A DNA stretch of 9,563 nucleotides from Candidatus Zixiibacteriota bacterium (GTDB taxonomy: Bacteria; Zixibacteria; MSB-5A5; GN15; FEB-12): the NCBI GenBank assembly GCA_022564135.1, contig JADFLZ010000051.1:1-9563 (forward strand), given 5' to 3'. Both the position numbers and the translations under genes were made by a program. Of the stretch, positions 1 through 6,948 are shown piece by piece. The notes below the pieces were generated by a model. The model worked only from the letters and a program-made list of their open reading frames with translations. It was not told the DNA's origin and did not search any database. Numbering within the stretch: position 1 is the stretch's first letter; each line of letters begins with the position of its first letter.

Positions 1-284
1 GCAATCCTAAATTCTTTGGCCTGCATCGAGCGAATATGCGGAAAAGCTATGCCATGCCCGATTGCAGTCGTTGCTTTTTTTTCGCGATTGACAAAATCTT
101 CGTATAGTTTCTTGCGGTTACCGATGCGGGAATCGTTTTCCAGAAGACCGACCAGTTCATTGAGAATCTTCTCTTTGCCTGCAGTGCGCCAGCGCACTAA
201 AGAGCTGGATTCATCCGGCGGCTCGATAACGGTTTCCATCTCGAGCTTGATTAAGTCTTCTGTTAAGTATCGCGATATATTCAT
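1..284 (-). CDS. PTS EIIA type-2 (fructose/nitrogen type) domain protein, N-terminal part
   Basis: Reading the minus strand from the ATG at 284-282 gives 94 residues, open to the window edge, so the C-terminus is missing. The protein begins MNISRYLTEDLIKLEMETVI. Residues 75-85 read IGHGIAFPHIR, matching the active-site strand of EIIA type-2 domains (PtsN/FruA-like), where the His after Pro accepts phosphate from HPr; here that is H83. Known members are phosphorelay or regulatory proteins in the cytoplasm. The stretch 28-70 (SLVRWRTAGK...VNREKKATT) fits the helix that precedes the active site. No EIIB or EIIC gene is visible, so a sugar-transport role cannot be claimed and a regulatory PtsN-like role is equally possible. 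No clear Shine-Dalgarno precedes the ATG. It is transcribed divergently from the lipoprotein gene. The family call is fairly secure; the specific function is open. Confidence 0.85.
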   Translation of the reverse strand, partial: MNISRYLTEDLIKLEMETVIEPPDESSSLVRWRTAGKEKILNELVGLLENDSRIGNRKKLYEDFVNREKKATTAIGHGIAFPHIRSMQAKEFRI

Positions 285-323
285 AATGCTATATTATTTT
301 ATCGGCACTGCCGCAAAATCCCT

Positions 324-353
324 GAAATAAGGCCAAAATTGCAGATTAGTCAA
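324..353 (-). promoter_or_regulatory. possible promoter for the EIIA gene (weak)
   Basis: On the minus strand a TTGACT box (plus-strand 348-353) is followed 18 nt later by TATTTC (plus-strand 324-329). The -35 is close to the sigma70 consensus but the -10 is poor. It lies about 40 nt upstream of the EIIA start codon, so its position is sensible. Confidence 0.22.
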
Positions 354-384
354 GCGCACTCTTTTTCGATAATCATATTAAACA

Positions 385-413
385 TTGTAAAGCCATTCCA
401 CGTTTATTATATT
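385..413 (+). promoter_or_regulatory. candidate sigma70-type promoter for the lipoprotein gene
   Basis: TTGTAA at 385-390 and TATATT at 408-413 are separated by exactly 17 nt, the optimal sigma70 spacing. Transcription would start near 420, leaving a leader of about 20 nt. That leader holds the ribosome binding site AAGGGG (428-433), 6 nt before the ATG at 440. The surrounding sequence is AT-rich, so a chance match is possible. Confidence 0.4.
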
Positions 414-439
414 AGAACTGCATACTTAAGGGGTAGAAA

Positions 440-1252
440 ATGAAGCATTCAAAAATATATCTCATATCTGTTTTCTCACTGGTGGTCTTTCTGGTAAGTT
501 GCGACGACAAATCACTAAGCCCGACCATCCAAAAGGATCCTGATTTTTCCTTAACGCCGATGGAAAATGAAGAAGCTGAGTTGGCTGCTTTGCATCTGTC
601 TGGGAAACTGATTGCACCGTTGCCTTTGTATGAGCAGATAAAAGAAGAGTTGGAATTAATAAGGGAGACCTGGTCAGATTCTATAACACATGTCAATATA
701 GAATTTGAACCATTTTATCATCCCAGTATTATATCAATATGGGTATCGCCACCCACACATGACAGTATAGTGGCAGGTACTTACCATCACTGGGACAGCT
801 TGAACGATTATTATCGTATCGATACAATTATGCCCGGATGGCGACATGATAAGTATGGACAAATCACTCTAAAGTTCAAAGGTCGGTTGAATTCACTGGT
901 ATTGCTTTTTGGATATGCTGGTCTGCCAGGTTTTAAATTCGTCACTTTTCTAGGAAAAGTGGGTGATTGGCCTGTACTGCATCTGATTCGGGACCGCGAT
1001 GAAATAAAATACTTTTTTCGCCATGCTTATGGTGATTGCCCTTCAGGATGTATAAGCTCTGAATATTATTATTTCCGAGTTGAAAATGATCGTGCCTATT
1101 TCATTGATTCCTTTCTTGAAGTGTATCCAAATTATCCCCCCGATAGTCTAAGACCTGCATGGATGGATACGGTTGTAACTGCACATAAAAAGTATCTCGA
1201 GTTTGATTGCTGGCACGTAGATGATTTTGAATATGCTGATTATGGCTGCTAA
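440..1252 (+). CDS. uncharacterised lipoprotein with GDCPSGC motif
   Basis: This 270-residue protein begins with a lipoprotein signal: a Lys-containing n-region, a hydrophobic core (residues 6-19) and lipobox LVSC with lipidated Cys21. The next residues are Asp-Asp, which in Enterobacteria would favour inner-membrane retention; that rule may not hold here. I do not recognise a named family. The mature part is rich in Trp, Tyr and Phe and looks like a mostly beta-stranded domain (about 85-230). Residues 198-204 read GDCPSGC, followed by I and a run of aromatic residues (SEYYYFRV). The other cysteines are C257 and the very last residue, C270, so two disulfides (C200, C204, C257, C270) are conceivable. 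The ATG is supported by AAGGGG at 428-433. It stands alone between two non-coding gaps, and parts of it look AT-richer than the aspS gene that follows. Cell-envelope location is well supported; function is unknown. Confidence 0.85.
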   Translation: MKHSKIYLISVFSLVVFLVSCDDKSLSPTIQKDPDFSLTPMENEEAELAALHLSGKLIAPLPLYEQIKEELELIRETWSDSITHVNIEFEPFYHPSIISIWVSPPTHDSIVAGTYHHWDSLNDYYRIDTIMPGWRHDKYGQITLKFKGRLNSLVLLFGYAGLPGFKFVTFLGKVGDWPVLHLIRDRDEIKYFFRHAYGDCPSGCISSEYYYFRVENDRAYFIDSFLEVYPNYPPDSLRPAWMDTVVTAHKKYLEFDCWHVDDFEYADYGC

Positions 1253-1408
1253 TCAATATATCGTTATATATATCGCTTAGCTCGCTTCTTGACTTAATCA
1301 CCCCACTAATATAGCTTTTATTTGAGTTGAAGAACTGTATCGAAGCACTGAACTTTTTGCGGCTAAGGCCGATAAGCGAATATACAGCAATTAGTTAGAG
1401 GAGATTTA
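1253..1408. other. intergenic gap upstream of the aspS operon
   Basis: This 156-bp stretch is AT-rich. It starts with a low-complexity ATATATCG-type tract repeated around 1256-1275 and contains a small 4-bp hairpin (CGGC 1360-1363 with GCCG 1368-1371). A possible promoter is TTGACT (1289-1294) with TATAGC (1310-1315, 15-nt spacer) or TAGCTT (1312-1317, 17-nt spacer); both -10 boxes are weak. I see no convincing terminator for the lipoprotein gene and no T-box features such as a conserved GGTGG antiterminator core. Confidence 0.4.
1289..1317 (+). promoter_or_regulatory. possible promoter of the aspS-corC operon
   Basis: TTGACT at 1289-1294 is a good -35 match. The -10 is ambiguous: TATAGC at 1310-1315 or TAGCTT at 1312-1317. 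It would give a leader of about 85-90 nt before the TTG start of aspS. It is the best candidate I see in this gap, but weak. Confidence 0.25.
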
Positions 1409-1411
1409 TTG
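1397..1411 (+). promoter_or_regulatory. strong RBS deciding the TTG start of aspS
   Basis: AGAGGAGA at 1397-1404 is a near-consensus Shine-Dalgarno placed 4 nt before TTG at 1409-1411. The encoded N-terminus then matches the usual AspRS start region (an Arg-Thr-His near residues 9-11, then CGELR). No ATG in frame offers a comparable start, so TTG is the likely initiation codon. Confidence 0.7.
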
Positions 1412-3238
1412 ATCTCGTTTTCTGAGCTTAAACGAACACATACCTGCGGCGAACTCAGGCCGTCCGATATTGGCGCCGATATCCGCTTAAATGGCTGGGT
1501 CAATGCCAATCGAAATCTGGGCGGCGTTCTCTTTTTAGACCTGCGCGACCGCTACGGAATTACTCAAGTCGTGATTAATCCCCAGGCAATTGACCAAAAA
1601 ATGATGGCCGACGCCGAGCGCTGTCGCAACGAATTCGTGGTGGCGGTAAAAGGCAAAGTGGTCGAGCGTCCCCAAGGCACCAAAAACGATAAACTCAAAA
1701 CCGGCGAGATTGAGATCAATGTCGAAGAATTTCATATTCTGTCGGCCTCAAAAACCCCGCCGTTTGAAATTACAGACGACTGCAAAGCCAACGAACAGCT
1801 GCGGCTCGAGTACCGCTATCTTGACCTCAGGCGCGGTCCTCTGCAGCATAACATACATTTAAGACACAAAGTCGCCCTGGCAGTGCGCAATCATCTGGAT
1901 AGTGTTGGTTTCTATGAAATTGAAACGCCGATGTTGATTCGTTCTACTCCCGAAGGCGCCCGTGATTATGTTGTGCCCAGCAGAACTTATAACGGCAAAT
2001 TTTATGCGCTGCCGCAGTCGCCTCAGTTATTAAAACAGATTTTGATGGTCTCCGGGTTCGACAAATATTTTCAGTTAGCGCGGTGCATGCGCGATGAAGA
2101 TTTACGCGCCGACCGTCAGCCTGAGCATACTCAGATAGATCTGGAAATGTCCTTTGCCACCCCTGATGATGTTTTTGCGGTCATAGAAAAAATGGCGGCG
2201 GTTGTCTTTGACGAGGTTATGAATATCAAAATCAAAACTCCCTTTCCGCAGTTTACTTATGAAGAAGTAATGAATCGCTGGGGCAGTGATAAGCCGGACC
2301 TTCGTTTTGATATGGAATTAGTTGATTTGACTGAGATTGTCAAAGACTGTGATTTCAAAGTTTTTGCAGAAAACGTTGCCAAAGGCGGCGTTGTCAAGGG
2401 CATAGTCTTAAAAGGCGGCGGCAGCTGCTCGCGCAAAGAAATCGATGATTTAACGGACAAAGCCAAAAAACTTGGCGCCGGCGGTCTGGCCTATATTTTA
2501 AGAACCGAAAGCGAAGACAAATCACCGATTCTCAAATTTATCGGTGAGTCAATCAAAGATAAGCTCTGTGAAAAAGCCGAAGCTGCCAAAGGCGATGCGC
2601 TCTTTATTGTCTCAGATAAGAAAGATAAGACAGAATCAATTCTGGGGCAGCTTCGTCTGCATTTAGGCCGCAAGCATAACCTGATAGACAAAAGCCGCTG
2701 GGAATTTTTGTGGGTCAAAGATTTTCCGCTGTTTGACTATAACGAGGAAGACAAAACATTCGACGCCATGCATAACATAGTTTCGCACCCTCATGAGAGC
2801 GATTTGAAACTGATAGACGAAGGCTTTAATACGGACATTCCGACTGATAGTCCTGAGCATCCCTGGCGCCGGGCCAGAGCCTTACAGTACGACTGGGTCA
2901 TAAACGGCTGGGAGATTGCCTCCGGCGGACAGAGAATCAATCGCCGGGATTTGCAGGTGAAAGTCTTAAATATACTGGGTATTGATAATGCACGGGCCGA
3001 GAAGATGTTCGGCTTTTTGCTGCGGGCTTTCGAATACGGCGCGCCGCCGCATGCCGGGATAGCAGCAGGACTTGACCGACTGGTAGCGCTGATGACCGGC
3101 AGCAGTTCAATCCGCGATGTAATTGCCTTTCCGAAAACAGCCAATGCAGTTTCGCCGATGGACGGTTCACCGACAGAATTAGACGCCGTTCAGCTCGAAG
3201 AGTTGGGCTTGACCATTAAATCATCACAGAAAAATTAG
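1409..3238 (+). CDS. aspS: aspartyl-tRNA synthetase, bacterial type
   Basis: This class II synthetase joins Asp to tRNA-Asp using ATP in the cytoplasm. At 609 residues it is full length for the bacterial form. The order is: anticodon-binding OB fold (about 1-115), catalytic core part 1 (about 130-290), GAD insertion domain (about 300-420), and catalytic core part 2 to the end. Visible signatures are TPEGARDY (180-187), the Asp/ATP-site QSPQLLKQ (203-210), motif 2 RCMRDEDLRADRQPEHTQ (225-242) and motif 3 GLDRL (554-558) within GAPPHAGIAAGLDRL. Two oddities: the loop at 500-511 reads NGWEIASGGQRI plus N, where most bacterial enzymes have a GGGS-IRIH version; and the tRNA-specificity positions are mixed (L37 as in discriminating enzymes, G90 as in non-discriminating ones). 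Start is TTG with a strong RBS. It is the first gene of a five-gene cluster, 11 nt ahead of phoH. Confidence 0.97.
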   Translation: MISFSELKRTHTCGELRPSDIGADIRLNGWVNANRNLGGVLFLDLRDRYGITQVVINPQAIDQKMMADAERCRNEFVVAVKGKVVERPQGTKNDKLKTGEIEINVEEFHILSASKTPPFEITDDCKANEQLRLEYRYLDLRRGPLQHNIHLRHKVALAVRNHLDSVGFYEIETPMLIRSTPEGARDYVVPSRTYNGKFYALPQSPQLLKQILMVSGFDKYFQLARCMRDEDLRADRQPEHTQIDLEMSFATPDDVFAVIEKMAAVVFDEVMNIKIKTPFPQFTYEEVMNRWGSDKPDLRFDMELVDLTEIVKDCDFKVFAENVAKGGVVKGIVLKGGGSCSRKEIDDLTDKAKKLGAGGLAYILRTESEDKSPILKFIGESIKDKLCEKAEAAKGDALFIVSDKKDKTESILGQLRLHLGRKHNLIDKSRWEFLWVKDFPLFDYNEEDKTFDAMHNIVSHPHESDLKLIDEGFNTDIPTDSPEHPWRRARALQYDWVINGWEIASGGQRINRRDLQVKVLNILGIDNARAEKMFGFLLRAFEYGAPPHAGIAAGLDRLVALMTGSSSIRDVIAFPKTANAVSPMDGSPTELDAVQLEELGLTIKSSQKN

Positions 3239-3249
3239 CAGGACTAATT

Positions 3250-4236
3250 ATGACTGTTAAAACAAGCGAAACTGTTCAAAGAAATTTTGTAGTCGAAGGC
3301 ATAGACGAACGGCTGCTCTTTGGCCAGAACGACGTAATCCTGCGCATAATTGAAACCCGGCTGGGCACCAGGATAATTGCGCGCGGAGACAAAATAATTG
3401 TCGAGGGCACGTCTCCCGATGTGGGGAAAACGCTTAGAGTAATAAGCGACCTGGTCACGCGCATCAAGCAAAGGGAAATTATAACAGAACAGTATGTCAA
3501 CTATGCTATCGGGATGGTGCAGGAAAATGGTATTGGTCCGGCTGCTTCTATTGCAACTGAGTCATTACTCTCAAGCTCGCTTAAGAAAAATATAAAGCCG
3601 AAAACTATCGGACAAAAAGAATATGTCGAGCTGGTTGATAAAAACGATATAGTTTTTGCAATCGGTCCGGCCGGTACGGGCAAGACCTATCTGGCCGTGG
3701 CTATGGCGCTGGCTGAACTTAAGGCCAAAAAAGTCGAGCGCATTGTCTTTACCCGACCGGCGGTAGAAGCCGGTGAATCACTCGGTTTTTTACCCGGTGA
3801 TGTGCGCGCCAAAGTAGACCCTTATTTGCGGCCGGTCTACGATGCCTTATATGATATGATGCCGCCGGACAAAATCAGAAAACTTCTCGAAATTGGAATT
3901 ATCGAAATTGCTCCCCTGGCTTTTATGCGGGGCAGGACATTAAATGAGTCCTTTTTGGTCTTAGACGAAGCCCAGAACACTACCAGCCCCCAGATGCAAA
4001 TGTTCTTAACCAGGTTGGGTGAGAAGTCAAAAGCCGTTATTACAGGCGATATTACACAGATTGATCTGGAGGCGGGCAAACCCTCTGGTTTAGTAAAAGT
4101 TCAGAAAATACTTGGAAATACGCCTGGTATAGGATTTGTTTATCTTACCGAAAGGGATGTTGTAAGGCACCGTTTGGTGCAGAGCATAATAAAAGCATAT
4201 GAAAAGCACGAATCAAGGTCCAGAAAAAATCGCTAA
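3250..4236 (+). CDS. phoH: PhoH family ATPase (YbeZ type)
   Basis: This 328-residue P-loop protein belongs to the PhoH/YbeZ family, cytoplasmic ATPases thought to act in RNA metabolism with YbeY. An N-terminal region (about 1-110) resembles the small KH-like, nucleic-acid-binding part of the family. The ATPase domain follows: Walker A GPAGTGKT (139-146), the conserved FTRPAVEAGE (167-176), ESLGFLPGD (176-184), Walker B FLVLDEAQN (235-243) with D239 and E240, and TGDITQID (265-272). Length is typical. The ATG at 3250 is preceded by AGGA (3240-3243) at 6-nt spacing. It sits between aspS and the 7TM-HD gene, with ybeY two genes downstream, the arrangement known from many bacteria. The older name phoH comes from E. 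coli phosphate starvation; nothing here shows a PhoB site. The family is certain; the exact RNA substrate is unknown. Confidence 0.96.
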   Translation: MTVKTSETVQRNFVVEGIDERLLFGQNDVILRIIETRLGTRIIARGDKIIVEGTSPDVGKTLRVISDLVTRIKQREIITEQYVNYAIGMVQENGIGPAASIATESLLSSSLKKNIKPKTIGQKEYVELVDKNDIVFAIGPAGTGKTYLAVAMALAELKAKKVERIVFTRPAVEAGESLGFLPGDVRAKVDPYLRPVYDALYDMMPPDKIRKLLEIGIIEIAPLAFMRGRTLNESFLVLDEAQNTTSPQMQMFLTRLGEKSKAVITGDITQIDLEAGKPSGLVKVQKILGNTPGIGFVYLTERDVVRHRLVQSIIKAYEKHESRSRKNR

Positions 4237-4255
4237 ACCCAATTCAATATAAACA

Positions 4256-6511
4256 ATGTTTTCATCTCCGCTTCTAAAATTAAAAAGGGCTATCAAGCGC
4301 ACTCTCAAAGTACAAAGTGCCAGCCGGCAGATTCATAAAGCCGATGCCCGCAGTAAATTTCAAAAACTGGCTATCCTGCTTATTTCGGCAGTACTGATAG
4401 GCGTGTTTTATCCGGGAGATGAACTTCTCGACCCGCTTGATATGCCGCGCGCCGGAGATATATCCTACGAAGATATCGAAGCTCCCTTTCGCATTCCGGT
4501 AACAAGAACCGATAAAGAGATTAAAGAATTACGAAACGAAGCCCGGCTGTCGGTACCGTATGTCCTCGATTATGATACAGGTATCGTCACTAATACGATT
4601 GAAAATCTGCATCTGTTTTTCGGCATGATTGATTCTTTAAGCGTGAATTTGCGCAACCGGCCGGAAATCGCCGAAGATAAACTTGTCGAAACAGTTTCGT
4701 CGCGCTTTCCGATGATGAGTGAAACAGCTATACGGCGGTCTATTCATATAGAATCATCGGAGATAGTCGCCTCAGCACTTGAAAAGATTTTCTTAAATGA
4801 ATTCTATGAAATCGGAATGATTCCCGATAAGTCTGTTCTTTCAGACCCAAAGATAAAATTTGTCATTGTCAGAAGGGGCGAAAAAGAGTCGCTTCATAAC
4901 CGGAAAAGATTAATCGATGTTGCTGAAGCACAGACGATTCTGCTGCAGTCACTGGAAAAATTGAACGACCTTGAATCGATCGACGTAGAGTTATACAATC
5001 TGGTCGGTCGCTCATTTTTACATCCCAATCTGTATTATAACGCAGCGGAATATCTGGCCAGGCTGGGGCAGGAGTTTGACCAAATCTCTGATGTTAAAGA
5101 AGTCGTCAAACAGGGGGATGTAATTGTCCGTGCCGGCGCCAGAATCACCAAAGACCAGGAACGAAAAATTGAAATAATGACCTTGATACTGCAAAGACAG
5201 GCTGTCAAAGATGGCTGGTTTTATGCAGCGGTGCCGGTGGCAGGAAGAATTTTATTAACTTTTCTGGCCTTGGGAATTCTGTTTTCGTATCTGTTTTATT
5301 TCCGCAGTGATGTTTACAATTCGAACAAGAAACTTCTGGCAGTTCTTTTAGTTTTTGCCATTCAGCTGGTTTTTGTAAAATTTGCAGCGAACTTTGATAT
5401 ACCAATTTATGCTTTTCCGGTAGCAATGCTGCCAATTGTAATCACGGTCTTATTTGACGCTCAGATTGGAATAATTTCTGCCATTGCACTGGCATTGCTG
5501 CTTGGTGTCATGCACCGTTTCGATTTCACCCTGACATTCCTGACCATTTCAATGGGCACGGTGACAAGTTTGATATCAAGCGAGGTCCGCCGTCGCACAC
5601 AGTTTATAAGAATCGTGATGACAACTGTGCTGTCTTACATGATTTTTGTAATAATGATTGAGAGCCTCAAACTTAATCCGGCCGGTGACCTGCAGACTTT
5701 GCTGCTCTATGCGGCAGGCTCGGGTTTTGTCTCTGTTGTCCTGAGTATTTTCTTTATACCTTTTGTTGAGACTCTTTTCAGTATTACCACTGACCTGACT
5801 CTGCTTGAACTGTCAGATTTAAATCACCCGCTTCTAAAACGGCTGGCCCTCGAAGCCCCGGGCACTTATCATCATTCGATATCAGTCGGCAATCTTTGTG
5901 AAGCAGCAGCCAAAGCGATAGATGCCAATCCTCTTTTAGCCAGAGTCGGCGCTTATTTCCATGATATCGGAAAAATTGAAATTCCGGAATACTTTGTGGA
6001 AAACCAGCTGAGTGTAAAATCCAAACATGAGCAGCTGACACCGACTATGTCTGCTTTAATTCTTTCTTCTCATGTCAAACGTGGCCGGCAGCTTGGAGAA
6101 AAAGAAGATATTCCGGATGATGTCTTAAACTTTATCGAAGAACACCACGGCACCATGGTGCAGACTTACTTTTATAACAAAGCTATCGAGCAGGGCAGCG
6201 ATCCCAAGGAAATCGACAAGTTTCGTTATCCCGGGCCAAAACCACAGATAAGAGAAACCGGCATCGCCATGCTGGCAGATGCGGTCGAAGCCGCCAGTCG
6301 TACTCTTGATGACCCCAAACCGGCACGTATAAATAATTTGATTCAGAGAATAATCAACGATCGTTTTGAGTCGGGCGAACTTGATGAGTGTCCGCTGACA
6401 TTGCGTGATCTGGCGAAAATCAGAGAAGCTTTTTCTCTGATATTAATCGCCGCTTTCCATCGCCGAATAGAATATCCAAAGAGGAAGGAGGCAACTGCTG
6501 AAGTCTCATGA
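4256..6511 (+). CDS. pgpH: PgpH-like 7TM-HD phosphodiesterase (predicted c-di-AMP hydrolase)
   Basis: This 751-residue inner-membrane protein has the 7TMR-HD layout (YqfF/PgpH). A first membrane helix (about 37-53) is followed by an extracytoplasmic HDED-type domain (about 55-320), some seven helices (about 325-510), and a cytoplasmic HD domain (about 530-740). The HD metal ligands are all visible: H540 in GTYHHS, H569-D570 in AYFHDIGKI, H606 in SSHV, H630/H631 in EEHHGT, and D675 in ADAVEAASR. In Listeria and Bacillus, members hydrolyse c-di-AMP to pApA, which is the basis for the prediction here. The ATG at 4256 has no recognisable Shine-Dalgarno, and a stop codon in frame (4250-4252) rules out an earlier start. 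It lies 19 nt after phoH and overlaps ybeY by 4 nt. No cyclase gene is in the window, so the substrate is inferred from the family. Confidence 0.93.
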   Translation: MFSSPLLKLKRAIKRTLKVQSASRQIHKADARSKFQKLAILLISAVLIGVFYPGDELLDPLDMPRAGDISYEDIEAPFRIPVTRTDKEIKELRNEARLSVPYVLDYDTGIVTNTIENLHLFFGMIDSLSVNLRNRPEIAEDKLVETVSSRFPMMSETAIRRSIHIESSEIVASALEKIFLNEFYEIGMIPDKSVLSDPKIKFVIVRRGEKESLHNRKRLIDVAEAQTILLQSLEKLNDLESIDVELYNLVGRSFLHPNLYYNAAEYLARLGQEFDQISDVKEVVKQGDVIVRAGARITKDQERKIEIMTLILQRQAVKDGWFYAAVPVAGRILLTFLALGILFSYLFYFRSDVYNSNKKLLAVLLVFAIQLVFVKFAANFDIPIYAFPVAMLPIVITVLFDAQIGIISAIALALLLGVMHRFDFTLTFLTISMGTVTSLISSEVRRRTQFIRIVMTTVLSYMIFVIMIESLKLNPAGDLQTLLLYAAGSGFVSVVLSIFFIPFVETLFSITTDLTLLELSDLNHPLLKRLALEAPGTYHHSISVGNLCEAAAKAIDANPLLARVGAYFHDIGKIEIPEYFVENQLSVKSKHEQLTPTMSALILSSHVKRGRQLGEKEDIPDDVLNFIEEHHGTMVQTYFYNKAIEQGSDPKEIDKFRYPGPKPQIRETGIAMLADAVEAASRTLDDPKPARINNLIQRIINDRFESGELDECPLTLRDLAKIREAFSLILIAAFHRRIEYPKRKEATAEVS

Positions 6512-6948
6512 TGAAGCTTTACATTTTTAAAGAAGTTTCAGTAAGAGTTCCCAGGCAAAAGATTTTCAATCTCTTTGACAAGATTATGAACAAAGAAACC
6601 GAACCAGACGCAGGCAGCAGAGTCAATCTCGTTTTTACCACCAAAAAACGAATCCAGCAGCTAAATAAATCTCATCGCCAGATAGATAAAGCCACCGATG
6701 TTTTGTCATTTAACCTTGACGACTCAGGCGGAGACGACTCAGTTTTTGGCGAGATATACATCTCTAGCGCTATCGCCAGAATGCAGGCTCCACAGTTTGC
6801 TAATACTTTTAGCAACGAACTTTTGAGGCTCTGTTGCCACGGTCTTTTACATCTACTGGGATATGACCATTTAAAAAAGAATGATACTGTCAAAATGCAA
6901 AATCGTGAACAATACTTTTTGTCAAAATTAAAGGCAGGTGACAGCTGA
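6508..6948 (+). CDS. ybeY: YbeY, rRNA maturation endoribonuclease
   Basis: YbeY is a zinc-dependent single-strand RNase needed for 16S rRNA 3'-end processing and ribosome quality control. The 146-residue protein carries the diagnostic HGLLHLLGYDH at 111-121, with metal-binding H111, H115 and H121, and the conserved substrate-site Arg57 in SHRQIDKATDVLSF. FGEIYIS (80-86) matches the usual LGDI-IS strand. The ATG at 6508 overlaps the TGA of the HD gene (ATGA), and a second in-frame ATG follows at once at 6511, so either could be used. The purine-rich AGGAAGGAGG (6482-6491) lies 16 nt or more upstream, farther than ideal, so translational coupling with the HD gene is likely. The stop codon shares one base with the next start. 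Its pairing with phoH in one operon agrees with the known YbeY-YbeZ link. Confidence 0.96.
   Translation: MMKLYIFKEVSVRVPRQKIFNLFDKIMNKETEPDAGSRVNLVFTTKKRIQQLNKSHRQIDKATDVLSFNLDDSGGDDSVFGEIYISSAIARMQAPQFANTFSNELLRLCCHGLLHLLGYDHLKKNDTVKMQNREQYFLSKLKAGDS

Noticed and set aside
16..330. Plus-strand reading frame of 104 codons at the window start
   Set aside because: It is antisense to the EIIA-domain gene, whose minus-strand translation carries the conserved active-site motif; the plus-strand product shows no domain.
1253..1408. T-box or other tRNA-sensing leader in front of aspS
   Set aside because: There is no T-box core, no specifier stem and no terminator/antiterminator pair; only a 4-bp hairpin and AT-rich tracts are present.
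4199..4252. 17-codon reading frame bridging phoH and the 7TM-HD gene
   Set aside because: It overlaps the phoH 3' end, has no RBS and no recognisable content; most likely chance.
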